A DNA stretch of 20,119 bases from Actinomycetota bacterium (GTDB lineage: Bacteria > Actinomycetota > Acidimicrobiia > Actinomarinales > Actinomarinaceae): positions 1-20,119 of the forward strand of contig JAQCEB010000012.1 in NCBI GenBank assembly GCA_027729925.1. The letters run 5' to 3'. Below, piece by piece: positions 1-6,478 of this stretch. The notes below the pieces were generated by a model. It was not told the origin of the DNA and searched no databases. It saw nothing but the letters and a program-made list of their open reading frames with translations. The position numbers were made by a program, and so were the translations under genes. The first letter of the stretch is position 1; every line of letters starts with the position of its first letter.

Positions 1-525
1 ATGTCACTTAGGTTAATTCCAAACATAGATGTAATAAGACCATCTAACAGCATTGAAATTCAACATAGCTATAAGTATTTATTTACAAAAAACAATAAGA
101 CTAAAGTTCTGGTCTTAACTAGACAAGATCTAGAGTATATTGATGTACAGGTCAGCTATGAAGACTTTATTACAGGAGCATATGAAATAGCCAAGGGTAA
201 TGACTTAACCCTTATAGCAACAGGCTCTGAATTGCATCTTGCTTTTCGAGTTAGGGAAGTATTGAATGATAAATCTGTTCAGATTATTAGTGCCCCAATA
301 TTAAATAAATTTCAATCAACTAAAAATAAAAATTTTACAATGAATAATTTAATTTTTACTCTTGAGTTAGGACGTTCTGTTGGTTGGAAAGATTATGTAG
401 GAAACATTACTAAATCATTTTCTGTTGAAACATTTGGCGAATCAGCTCCTGAAAAAGATTTAGTAAAACATTTTGAATTTGAAGCAGAAAAAATAAAACT
501 AGAAATATTAAGTTTTTTCGATTAA
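1..525 (+). CDS. tkt: Transketolase, C-terminal part (5' end outside the window)
   Basis: This is the C-terminal ~174 residues of transketolase, the thiamine-diphosphate enzyme that moves two-carbon ketol units between sugar phosphates in the non-oxidative pentose phosphate pathway. The visible part starts inside the pyrimidine-binding domain: LRLIPNIDVIRPSN matches the family's 'LRAIPNLxVIRPAD' segment, followed by VLVLTRQDL. The C-terminal domain follows, with GAYEIAKG, the conserved ATGSELHLA block, and GWKDYVG plus FGESAPEKDL near the end (family: FGxSAPxxxL). Family members are about 650 residues, so roughly 480 residues lie upstream; the methionine at base 1 is internal, not the start. 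Its TAA stop (523-525) overlaps the stop of the convergent SpoIID-like gene in a shared TTAA, with no room for a terminator. Identification is firm; transketolase-like paralogues such as DXS lack this C-terminal pattern. Confidence 0.93.
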   Translation: MSLRLIPNIDVIRPSNSIEIQHSYKYLFTKNNKTKVLVLTRQDLEYIDVQVSYEDFITGAYEIAKGNDLTLIATGSELHLAFRVREVLNDKSVQIISAPILNKFQSTKNKNFTMNNLIFTLELGRSVGWKDYVGNITKSFSVETFGESAPEKDLVKHFEFEAEKIKLEILSFFD

Positions 526-3479
526 CAGCCAGTGTAAGCTTTCATTGCAGCTTTAGTTCTATTTCCTACGGTACCATCTGGGATTAAACCTACTTTTCTT
601 TGGAATGCTTTTATAGCTTCATTTGTATAAGATCCAAGTTTTCCATCAATAATTCCTGGGTTAAAACCATTATTTGCTAAGAAAGTCTGAATACCTGAAA
701 CAGATTCAAGGTTAGCTTTTGTATTGTCTCTTGCAATACACGTGTTAGCCCCTTCACATCCAGTATGTTCTCGCATTGCTGCTTTAGTTTTATTTCCAAC
801 AACACCATCTGCAAAAAGTCCTTTATCAGATTGAAAGAGCTTTATAGCAGCCAAGGTTTTTGGTCCAGCTTGACCGTCTACTGGTCCTGGGTTGTAACCG
901 TTATCTGAAAGAAACTGTTGAACGTCTAAAGTAGAATTAACAATTAAACTTGAATTATCACTCGGGATACAATTATCATTTCCAGCATTTGGGTTTGTGA
1001 CTGCAGTTGAATTAGCATCTACAACTTCGCCAACAGAAGTAGTCCAACCATCTTGATAAATATTTTGAGTAAAAACTGAACTAGGTACTAAATTATTATT
1101 AATCATTTTGTCAATAATATATGAAACTTCACCAATAGTTATTTTTCTTGAAGGACAAAATTTTTCATTGATAGAACTGCAGGAAGGAATAACATTTTTT
1201 GAACCTAAAATTTTTATTTCATTTATAAAATTACTTGCACCTATATCACTATATAAATCAGTTGATCCTTCTAAATTATTTGTAGAACCCGCATTTATAC
1301 CATTAACTAATATACAAACAAATTGTTCACGAGATACTGTTTCGGTTGGTTGGAATTGGAAAGATCCACTTATACATTTATTCATTCCATAATAAGGAAT
1401 TGCATTTATTGCTTTTTGATAAACACTTAAGTCATCGTCACTATATGCGTTTGGAGAAGTTAATGGAAGCTGACTAGCGGTTACTACTATAGCAGCTACT
1501 TCTTCTCTTGTAATTGCTTTAGCCTGACACGCAGAAGAACTTTCAATGCATAAATTTAATAATCCAGAATTTGAGAGAAAGCTAAGTCCTTTAGATGAAG
1601 TCGCATATTGAGGAGTGTCCCCAGTCGAAGTAGTGACACCATCATTACTCGAAGTCGAATTCACAGTAACTGGTCCAACTGTTAAATTGGATACATCAGA
1701 TTGGCTAGATGTATGAAAATAATGCGATGAAAATCCTAATTGTGCTTTTATATTTCGACCAGATTTAGTTTCTGATTTAGCAGCACCATTTTTGTAACCT
1801 TTCAAAGTCACTTCAATTGCAGCTCCTGAACTCGAAGCAGAGGATACGTAAATATCTGTTATAGAATCAAAGCAAGGATCATCACCACATAAAATATTTT
1901 TAGATAACTGATATGCACTAAAATCATATGACCAAGCTGCTTTTGGATTGCCAACTCTATTATCTATAGACCATGGATCATCCACACTAACTAAATAAGG
2001 CCAATTTGTAGAGGAGCCAAAACCTACTGAGTTTGTATTTGTTTTTCCACCTGTAGATGATGAATAGAATGCTTGAATAACTGTACTCTGGGTATATCCA
2101 CCGTTATAAGTTATAACTTTACTTGCGGTATTGTTAACTGCTTGTACCCAGTTTGGACCTGCAATTTCTTTTAAGTATCCGTAATAATATTGACTCGATG
2201 CAGTAGATCCAATATGACACCAGCAATATGCTTTTTGAGCATCACTTAAACCTGCATCTAAATTAGTTCTTGAGCTAGGTATATCTTTGCTCAAGTAATG
2301 ATAAACTGCATAACTTCTACCAACAAGGGCTTGCGCTTCCAAAGCTTTTACATTCCAATGGGAAGGCATCTCTGCTAATCCATATAAATACTTTTCTAGA
2401 TTAACTGCAAGTGAAACATGAAAACCTGAAGATACTGATTTTGATCGCAGTTTTAATTCACCATGTTTATGTTCTCGAGGGCCAACTCTAATTCTTCCCC
2501 CATCAGACCATTTGATACCGATGTTACATCCTGAAGTTGCTTTAGTTACTAAAGGATGGCCGGTAAAATAACATCCTCCATTTGCGTTGATAATATTTAC
2601 TGTTGCACCACCACTAATCTTTAACGGTCCATATTCTGATTCACAAGGACCATCAGCCTGCGCTTCTTCTTTAACTTTAGATAATGTTGCATCATCAATG
2701 GTCCCAGATTGATTCAAGCCAACAGAAGCTTGATAGTTTCTCAATGCGCCAGCCGTTTTTTCTCCAAATGCTCCATCAATAGGTCCAGGTTCAAATCCAC
2801 GACTTACTAAAAAAGATTGAACTCCAGCAGTTTGGTTTAAGCCATCCTGACAAATAAAAAGTGTTGGCGGACTTGAAGAAGGTAAGGTTGTGAGCGATAT
2901 TGACGTTACGTTTCTTGCTAGTCCGACCCAGAGCGCATTATTAGTTGTTGCAATGTCAGGCGAAGAAAGAGATATATCACCTAAACTTTGCACGTTGGTA
3001 CCTTGGAAATAATACTTAATAACCTCATCCGAATTACATGAACTAGTGTTAGAACAAAAGCTTGCACCAAGTTCTGTTAATCCCTTAGTGCCATATTGGC
3101 TTAACCCAACACCGTGACCCCATCCGCTACCTTTAAAAGTAAAACTCACTGCACTGTATGCTCTCATTGCTTGCTTAGTGGCAGGGCCAATAACTCCGTC
3201 TGCAGATAGACCAACCGTTTGTTGGAAACTTTTAACAGCACCAGTAGTTCTATTTCCTGGCACACCATCTATTGGCCCAGGATTAAAGCCGTTGCAATTT
3301 AAAAATCTTTGAATATCAATTAATGTATCAAGTGGGGCAACAGCATTATCTACACAGTTTGAAAAAGTAGTAGTGTAAATTGGTAAGGCAGAAATTGAGT
3401 TAGATTCTTTTGAACTATAAAAAAAACTAATTAAAAAAACAAATATAAATAATATGAAATTTTTAAGCCCTATTTTCAT
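522..3479 (-). CDS. Secreted SpoIID/LytB-like protein with four peptidoglycan-binding modules and SLH-like modules
   Basis: A 985-residue exported wall protein, probably a peptidoglycan lytic transglycosylase or its regulator. Visible order: hydrophobic signal segment (about 6-22); PG_binding_1 module (52-108); the SpoIID hallmark GWGHGVGLSQYG (119-130); a second PG_binding_1 module (215-270) lying inside the SpoIID region; the SpoIID core from about 320 to 590, including LEKYLYGLAEMP, whose Glu370 aligns with the catalytic Glu of SpoIID, then AFYSSSTGGKT and YLVSVDDPW; three SLH-like modules (about 635-800) with actinobacterial-style cysteines (KFCPSRKIT); and two more PG_binding_1 modules (850-907, 926-985) ending in YTGC. 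Each PG module has the NGFNPGPIDGxxG and F.xxxGLxxDGxxG pattern. SpoIID proteins act in engulfment in spore formers, but homologues occur widely in non-sporulating bacteria, so sporulation is not implied. The ATG at 3479 is preceded by a TAAAAT box 6 nt upstream. Catalytic activity is inferred. Confidence 0.9.
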   Translation of the reverse strand: MKIGLKNFILFIFVFLISFFYSSKESNSISALPIYTTTFSNCVDNAVAPLDTLIDIQRFLNCNGFNPGPIDGVPGNRTTGAVKSFQQTVGLSADGVIGPATKQAMRAYSAVSFTFKGSGWGHGVGLSQYGTKGLTELGASFCSNTSSCNSDEVIKYYFQGTNVQSLGDISLSSPDIATTNNALWVGLARNVTSISLTTLPSSSPPTLFICQDGLNQTAGVQSFLVSRGFEPGPIDGAFGEKTAGALRNYQASVGLNQSGTIDDATLSKVKEEAQADGPCESEYGPLKISGGATVNIINANGGCYFTGHPLVTKATSGCNIGIKWSDGGRIRVGPREHKHGELKLRSKSVSSGFHVSLAVNLEKYLYGLAEMPSHWNVKALEAQALVGRSYAVYHYLSKDIPSSRTNLDAGLSDAQKAYCWCHIGSTASSQYYYGYLKEIAGPNWVQAVNNTASKVITYNGGYTQSTVIQAFYSSSTGGKTNTNSVGFGSSTNWPYLVSVDDPWSIDNRVGNPKAAWSYDFSAYQLSKNILCGDDPCFDSITDIYVSSASSSGAAIEVTLKGYKNGAAKSETKSGRNIKAQLGFSSHYFHTSSQSDVSNLTVGPVTVNSTSSNDGVTTSTGDTPQYATSSKGLSFLSNSGLLNLCIESSSACQAKAITREEVAAIVVTASQLPLTSPNAYSDDDLSVYQKAINAIPYYGMNKCISGSFQFQPTETVSREQFVCILVNGINAGSTNNLEGSTDLYSDIGASNFINEIKILGSKNVIPSCSSINEKFCPSRKITIGEVSYIIDKMINNNLVPSSVFTQNIYQDGWTTSVGEVVDANSTAVTNPNAGNDNCIPSDNSSLIVNSTLDVQQFLSDNGYNPGPVDGQAGPKTLAAIKLFQSDKGLFADGVVGNKTKAAMREHTGCEGANTCIARDNTKANLESVSGIQTFLANNGFNPGIIDGKLGSYTNEAIKAFQRKVGLIPDGTVGNRTKAAMKAYTGC

Positions 3480-3485
3480 TATCTC

Positions 3486-3491
3486 ATTTTA
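3486..3491 (-). promoter_or_regulatory. Putative -10 box (TAAAAT) for the SpoIID-like gene
   Basis: On the minus strand TAAAAT lies 6 nt before the ATG at 3479, inside the 31-nt gap after the upstream membrane-protein gene. The spacing would place transcription start at or next to the ATG, giving a leaderless mRNA. No Shine-Dalgarno sequence is visible in the gap. It matches the arrangement at other starts in this window. Confidence 0.45.
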
Positions 3492-3510
3492 GAATAGTTA
3501 AAAATTTTTA

Positions 3511-3855
3511 TCACAATTCAGTGCGTTTTTTCCATTTTTTAAACATCATTTGTCCTAAAGTTAACAAAAAATAACTAATAAATAAGGTATAGGTAATTGG
3601 AAATAACTGTCCATTATCATTGTTAAATAAATTTGGAACCAATAGAAAAGTGCTTAAAAAGAGGATTAATCCTAAAAATTTGTTAATACGAAAAGCTTTA
3701 AGAGAAAAATAAAATAAAAAGTAATAAATCATAAAGCTTACTAAAGAGGTAATTGTTATTAATTGATTAATTTCATACCTGTTTATGGTAGAAATTAATA
3801 AGATAAGTGAGATTGAGCAAAATAATGCTCCTTTAAAGAGTTTTTTATCTTTCAT
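3511..3855 (-). CDS. Small four-helix membrane protein of unknown function
   Basis: A 114-residue protein I do not recognise. It has four hydrophobic stretches long enough to span the membrane (about 8-25, 32-52, 58-75 and 84-104), a lysine-rich N-terminus (MKDKKLFK) and a strongly basic C-terminus (MFKKWKKRTEL). By the positive-inside rule both ends would face the cytoplasm. No catalytic motif, cysteine pair or known fold signature is visible. It lies upstream of, and in the same direction as, the SpoIID-like gene 31 nt away, and is divergent from the membrane-protein gene at 3886. Its ATG at 3855 has a TAGAAT box 6 nt upstream. The linkage to the SpoIID gene could reflect a shared envelope role, but that gene appears to have its own -10 box. 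Confidence 0.72.
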   Translation of the reverse strand: MKDKKLFKGALFCSISLILLISTINRYEINQLITITSLVSFMIYYFLFYFSLKAFRINKFLGLILFLSTFLLVPNLFNNDNGQLFPITYTLFISYFLLTLGQMMFKKWKKRTEL

Positions 3856-3861
3856 ATTCCG

Positions 3862-3873
3862 ATTCTATATTAT
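3862..3873. promoter_or_regulatory. Abutting divergent -10 boxes between two membrane-protein genes
   Basis: Within a 30-bp intergenic gap, TAGAAT on the minus strand (3862-3867) ends 6 nt before the ATG at 3855, and TATTAT on the plus strand (3868-3873) ends 7 nt before an ATG at 3881. The boxes sit back to back with no base between them. The plus-strand ATG at 3881 opens only a four-codon frame (M-K-C-S-stop, 3881-3895); the membrane-protein gene starts at the overlapping ATG at 3886. Promoter activity is inferred from sequence only. Confidence 0.42.
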
Positions 3874-3885
3874 CCTAAATATGAA

Positions 3886-4560
3886 ATGCAGTTGAATAGT
3901 TATGTAAGTTATATTTTGGTATTCTGTATTCCATTTATTTTATACATTAATTTTTCAGTAAAACCTAGAAAGGGGTTCAGTATACTTTTCGTTTCATTAA
4001 TTTCATTAATTCTATTTTTAAATCAAAATTTAAAAATATTTTCAGGAATATTTTTATTAATAATTTACTTGTTATTAATTGAAAAAAAGGAAAGCATTCT
4101 ATTCGGGTTATCAAGTTTTTGTCTACTTATATATTCTCTATATTTAGAAAATTCTTTTTTTACCAATATGTCATTTTCATTCGAAATATTAAACTTTTTG
4201 TTAGTTTCGTCTATATTTTCGTCGATGATGATCGGACATTGGTACTTAGTAGACCCAACAATTTCAAGAGAAGGTATGAAAAAAATCTCATTGACTGCAG
4301 CATTTCTTGCTGTATTGCTGTTGATTATTTTTATTATTTATGAGAATAATTTTAAATTTGAAATCTTAACTATTTTTAGTACTAATACATTTAGAAATGT
4401 CATTGCTAGTCTACTTGCCTCAACAGCATTGTTATCTTTAGGTTCGTATAAATCACTTGGGGAGAAGTCATATACTGGAGTCATGGCAAGCACTGGATTG
4501 AGTTATTTAGCACTTTTATTATCAATAGGTGCTAGTGGGGCAATGATACTTTCTATTTGA
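3886..4560 (+). CDS. Seven-helix membrane protein with GHWYLVDP motif, function unknown
   Basis: A 224-residue, almost wholly hydrophobic protein with about seven membrane-spanning segments. The most distinctive feature is GHWYLVDP (117-124) at the end of a central helix, followed by a short polar stretch. I recall similar 'GHWYLV-P' motifs in uncharacterised membrane proteins, but cannot assign a function. No in-frame start exists upstream of the ATG at 3886. The gene leads a rightward run: the cobalamin adenosyltransferase ATG lies 14 nt after its TGA stop, and the aminopeptidase follows with an ATGA overlap. That placement suggests co-transcription. A role in cobalamin uptake would be guesswork. 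Codon use is as AT-rich as that of its neighbours. Confidence 0.8.
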   Translation: MQLNSYVSYILVFCIPFILYINFSVKPRKGFSILFVSLISLILFLNQNLKIFSGIFLLIIYLLLIEKKESILFGLSSFCLLIYSLYLENSFFTNMSFSFEILNFLLVSSIFSSMMIGHWYLVDPTISREGMKKISLTAAFLAVLLLIIFIIYENNFKFEILTIFSTNTFRNVIASLLASTALLSLGSYKSLGEKSYTGVMASTGLSYLALLLSIGASGAMILSI

Positions 4561-4574
4561 GCTATTCTAAAATT

Positions 4575-5117
4575 ATGAAGATTTATACAAAAGCAGGAGA
4601 TAAAGGGGTAACAAATCTGCTCTTCGGAGGAAAAGTAGATAAGGATAGTATTTCTCCTGAAGCTTATGGTTCCGTTGATGAATTGACAGCAGCTTTGGGC
4701 CTTCTTAGATCTGAGAAAAAATTACCACTCTCAACTAAAGAGCTTATTTTAAAAATTCAAAGAGAATTGTTTATTGTAGGGGCTGAGTTAGCAACATCTA
4801 AAGAAAATCGTGTAAAACTTAAACCAGGAGAAACTCTTGTTGTTAAAAATATGATTGAAAATCTAGAAAAAGATATTGATTACCTTACCGAAAAAAATGG
4901 TATTCCAAACTATTTTGTTGTTCCAGGGGAAAATAATATTGCCGCAAACTTTGATTGGTGTAGAGTGGTTTCTAGACGTGCTGAAAGAAAATGTGTAACT
5001 TGGCAAAAATCTTTTGAAATTAATGACTCTTTAGTTGTTGTATACTTAAATCGCTTATCCGATTTGCTCTGGATGATAGCTAGAGATTTTGAACAAGAAT
5101 GGACTGCAAGTAAATGA
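4575..5117 (+). CDS. pduO: Cob(I)alamin adenosyltransferase, PduO/MMAB type
   Basis: A 180-residue ATP:cob(I)alamin adenosyltransferase that transfers the adenosyl group of ATP to cob(I)alamin to make adenosylcobalamin, the cofactor of enzymes such as methylmalonyl-CoA mutase. Family hallmarks are present: the N-terminal ATP-binding YTKAGDKGVTNL (4-15), AYGSVDELTAALG (30-42), the VSRRAERKCV segment (132-141) and VYLNRLSDLLW (156-166). I chose the ATG at 4575 because PduO proteins begin exactly with MKIYTK-GD; an in-frame TTG at 4557 would add six unconserved residues and overlap the upstream stop. The stop overlaps the start of the aminopeptidase gene as ATGA (5114-5117), suggesting translational coupling. 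No strong Shine-Dalgarno sequence precedes it. Length and motifs match the family well; the related EutT and CobA/BtuR enzymes look different. Confidence 0.93.
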   Translation: MKIYTKAGDKGVTNLLFGGKVDKDSISPEAYGSVDELTAALGLLRSEKKLPLSTKELILKIQRELFIVGAELATSKENRVKLKPGETLVVKNMIENLEKDIDYLTEKNGIPNYFVVPGENNIAANFDWCRVVSRRAERKCVTWQKSFEINDSLVVVYLNRLSDLLWMIARDFEQEWTASK

Positions 5118-6478
5118 TTTTAGATGCTTATTTTGTTGATCAATTAGATGATAAATTATTGGATAATTTTCATAACAAAGACTTGTTTGATGAATTTCTT
5201 CAAATAAATAATTTTACTGCCAAAAAAAATTCTTATATTTTTATACCAAAAACTCTTAGCAAGTCAGATAATGAATCAATAGTTATAGGAATAAGTGGCT
5301 GTGACGAAGTCTTAGACTGGGTAGAACTTGGTTCAAAAATTGGAAGTAAATTAAAAAAAGATTACGAATTAAATATTATTTCAATAAATTCAAATATTGA
5401 TTCTTATTCATTTGAATTTGGTTTAAAACTTTCAGCCTATGATTTCGACATATTTTTAAGCAAAAAAGAAAATAAGCCAAAATTTTCTATTAAAGATTCA
5501 AATTTTGAAGAAGAGGTTAATAATAAAATTGATTCAGTTTTTTGGGTTAGAGATATGGTGAATTACCCATCTTTAACAAAAACTCCTGAGTTTTTTATTA
5601 ATAAAGTTAAAGAATTGATAAGCAATGTAAATATTGAATTAGTTGTATATGATAAAAATTGGCTAATTGAAAATAATTTTGGTGGAGTGCTTGGCGTTGC
5701 TAGCGGTTCGATAAAAGATCCATACTTTTTAGTAGGTAAATATAATACTGAAGCAAAAAAACAAATAGCACTTATTGGTAAGGGTGTCCTTTTTGACTCT
5801 GGTGGATTATCTTTAAAATCTCCTTCTGGTATGGAAACAATGAAAACGGATATGGCTGGTGCAGCAACTGCTTGGGGATTAATTACTCTTTTAGCTAAAC
5901 AAGGTGTAGATATCGGTTTGACAGTATATACACCTTTAGTTGAAAATATGCCAAGCGGTACAGCAATTCGTCCAGGAGATGTTCTCAAAATGCGAAATGG
6001 AAAAACTATAGAAGTTTTAAATACTGATGCCGAAGGTAGGTTAATAATGGCGGATGCTTTAGCGTATGCTAGTGAGTTTAATCCAGATATAATTTGCGAT
6101 GTTGCAACTTTAACTGGATCATCCTATGTTGCACTCGGACTGGAAGTAGGTGCGGTATTTTCAAATAATATAGAACTCGCTAACCAATTTTTAGAATCTA
6201 ATAAATTAAGTCACGAAAGATATCATCAGTTACCACTAGAAAAACAATATAAAAAATTAATTAAATCAGATATAGCTGATATGAAAAACACTGGTGGTAG
6301 CTTTGGTGGAGCAATAACTGCAGCGTTGTTGCTTGAAGAGTTTATTAACAACATTCAATGGTTGCATTTAGATATTGCTGGACCTGCCAGATCTAGAGAT
6401 AACGATCCTCTTACCCCAAAAGGTGGAACTGGCTTTGGAGTTATTGGTCTATTTAATTTCTTAAATTCATTAAATTAA
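5114..6478 (+). CDS. pepA: Leucyl aminopeptidase, M17 family
   Basis: A 454-residue cytosolic metallo-aminopeptidase that removes N-terminal residues from peptides using two metal ions. The C-terminal catalytic domain carries the whole M17 signature: GKGVLFDSGGLSLKS with the metal-binding Lys223 and Asp228, KTDMAGAA with Asp246, and the family fingerprint NTDAEGRLIMADAL with Asp305, Glu307 and the catalytic Arg309. The N-terminal ~150 residues are the less conserved regulatory domain and are somewhat short, since family members are usually 480-500 residues. The start ATG overlaps the adenosyltransferase stop (ATGA), which supports both the start and co-transcription. The TAA stop shares TTAA (6475-6478) with the convergent PBP gene. 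The physiological role is probably peptide turnover; some PepA proteins also bind DNA, for which nothing here gives evidence. Confidence 0.95.
   Translation: MILDAYFVDQLDDKLLDNFHNKDLFDEFLQINNFTAKKNSYIFIPKTLSKSDNESIVIGISGCDEVLDWVELGSKIGSKLKKDYELNIISINSNIDSYSFEFGLKLSAYDFDIFLSKKENKPKFSIKDSNFEEEVNNKIDSVFWVRDMVNYPSLTKTPEFFINKVKELISNVNIELVVYDKNWLIENNFGGVLGVASGSIKDPYFLVGKYNTEAKKQIALIGKGVLFDSGGLSLKSPSGMETMKTDMAGAATAWGLITLLAKQGVDIGLTVYTPLVENMPSGTAIRPGDVLKMRNGKTIEVLNTDAEGRLIMADALAYASEFNPDIICDVATLTGSSYVALGLEVGAVFSNNIELANQFLESNKLSHERYHQLPLEKQYKKLIKSDIADMKNTGGSFGGAITAALLLEEFINNIQWLHLDIAGPARSRDNDPLTPKGGTGFGVIGLFNFLNSLN

Noticed and set aside
522..3479. Possible sporulation locus because of the SpoIID-type domain
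   Set aside because: SpoIID/LytB proteins are widespread in non-sporulating bacteria, and no other sporulation gene is present.
4557..4574. In-frame TTG start for the cobalamin adenosyltransferase, overlapping the upstream stop as TTGA
   Set aside because: The family begins with MKIYTK-GD, matching the ATG at 4575 exactly; the six extra residues are not conserved.
5563..5988. Antisense open frame of 141 codons across the aminopeptidase gene
   Set aside because: It is a shadow of the M17 catalytic region, with no domain, no ribosome-binding site and no independent support.
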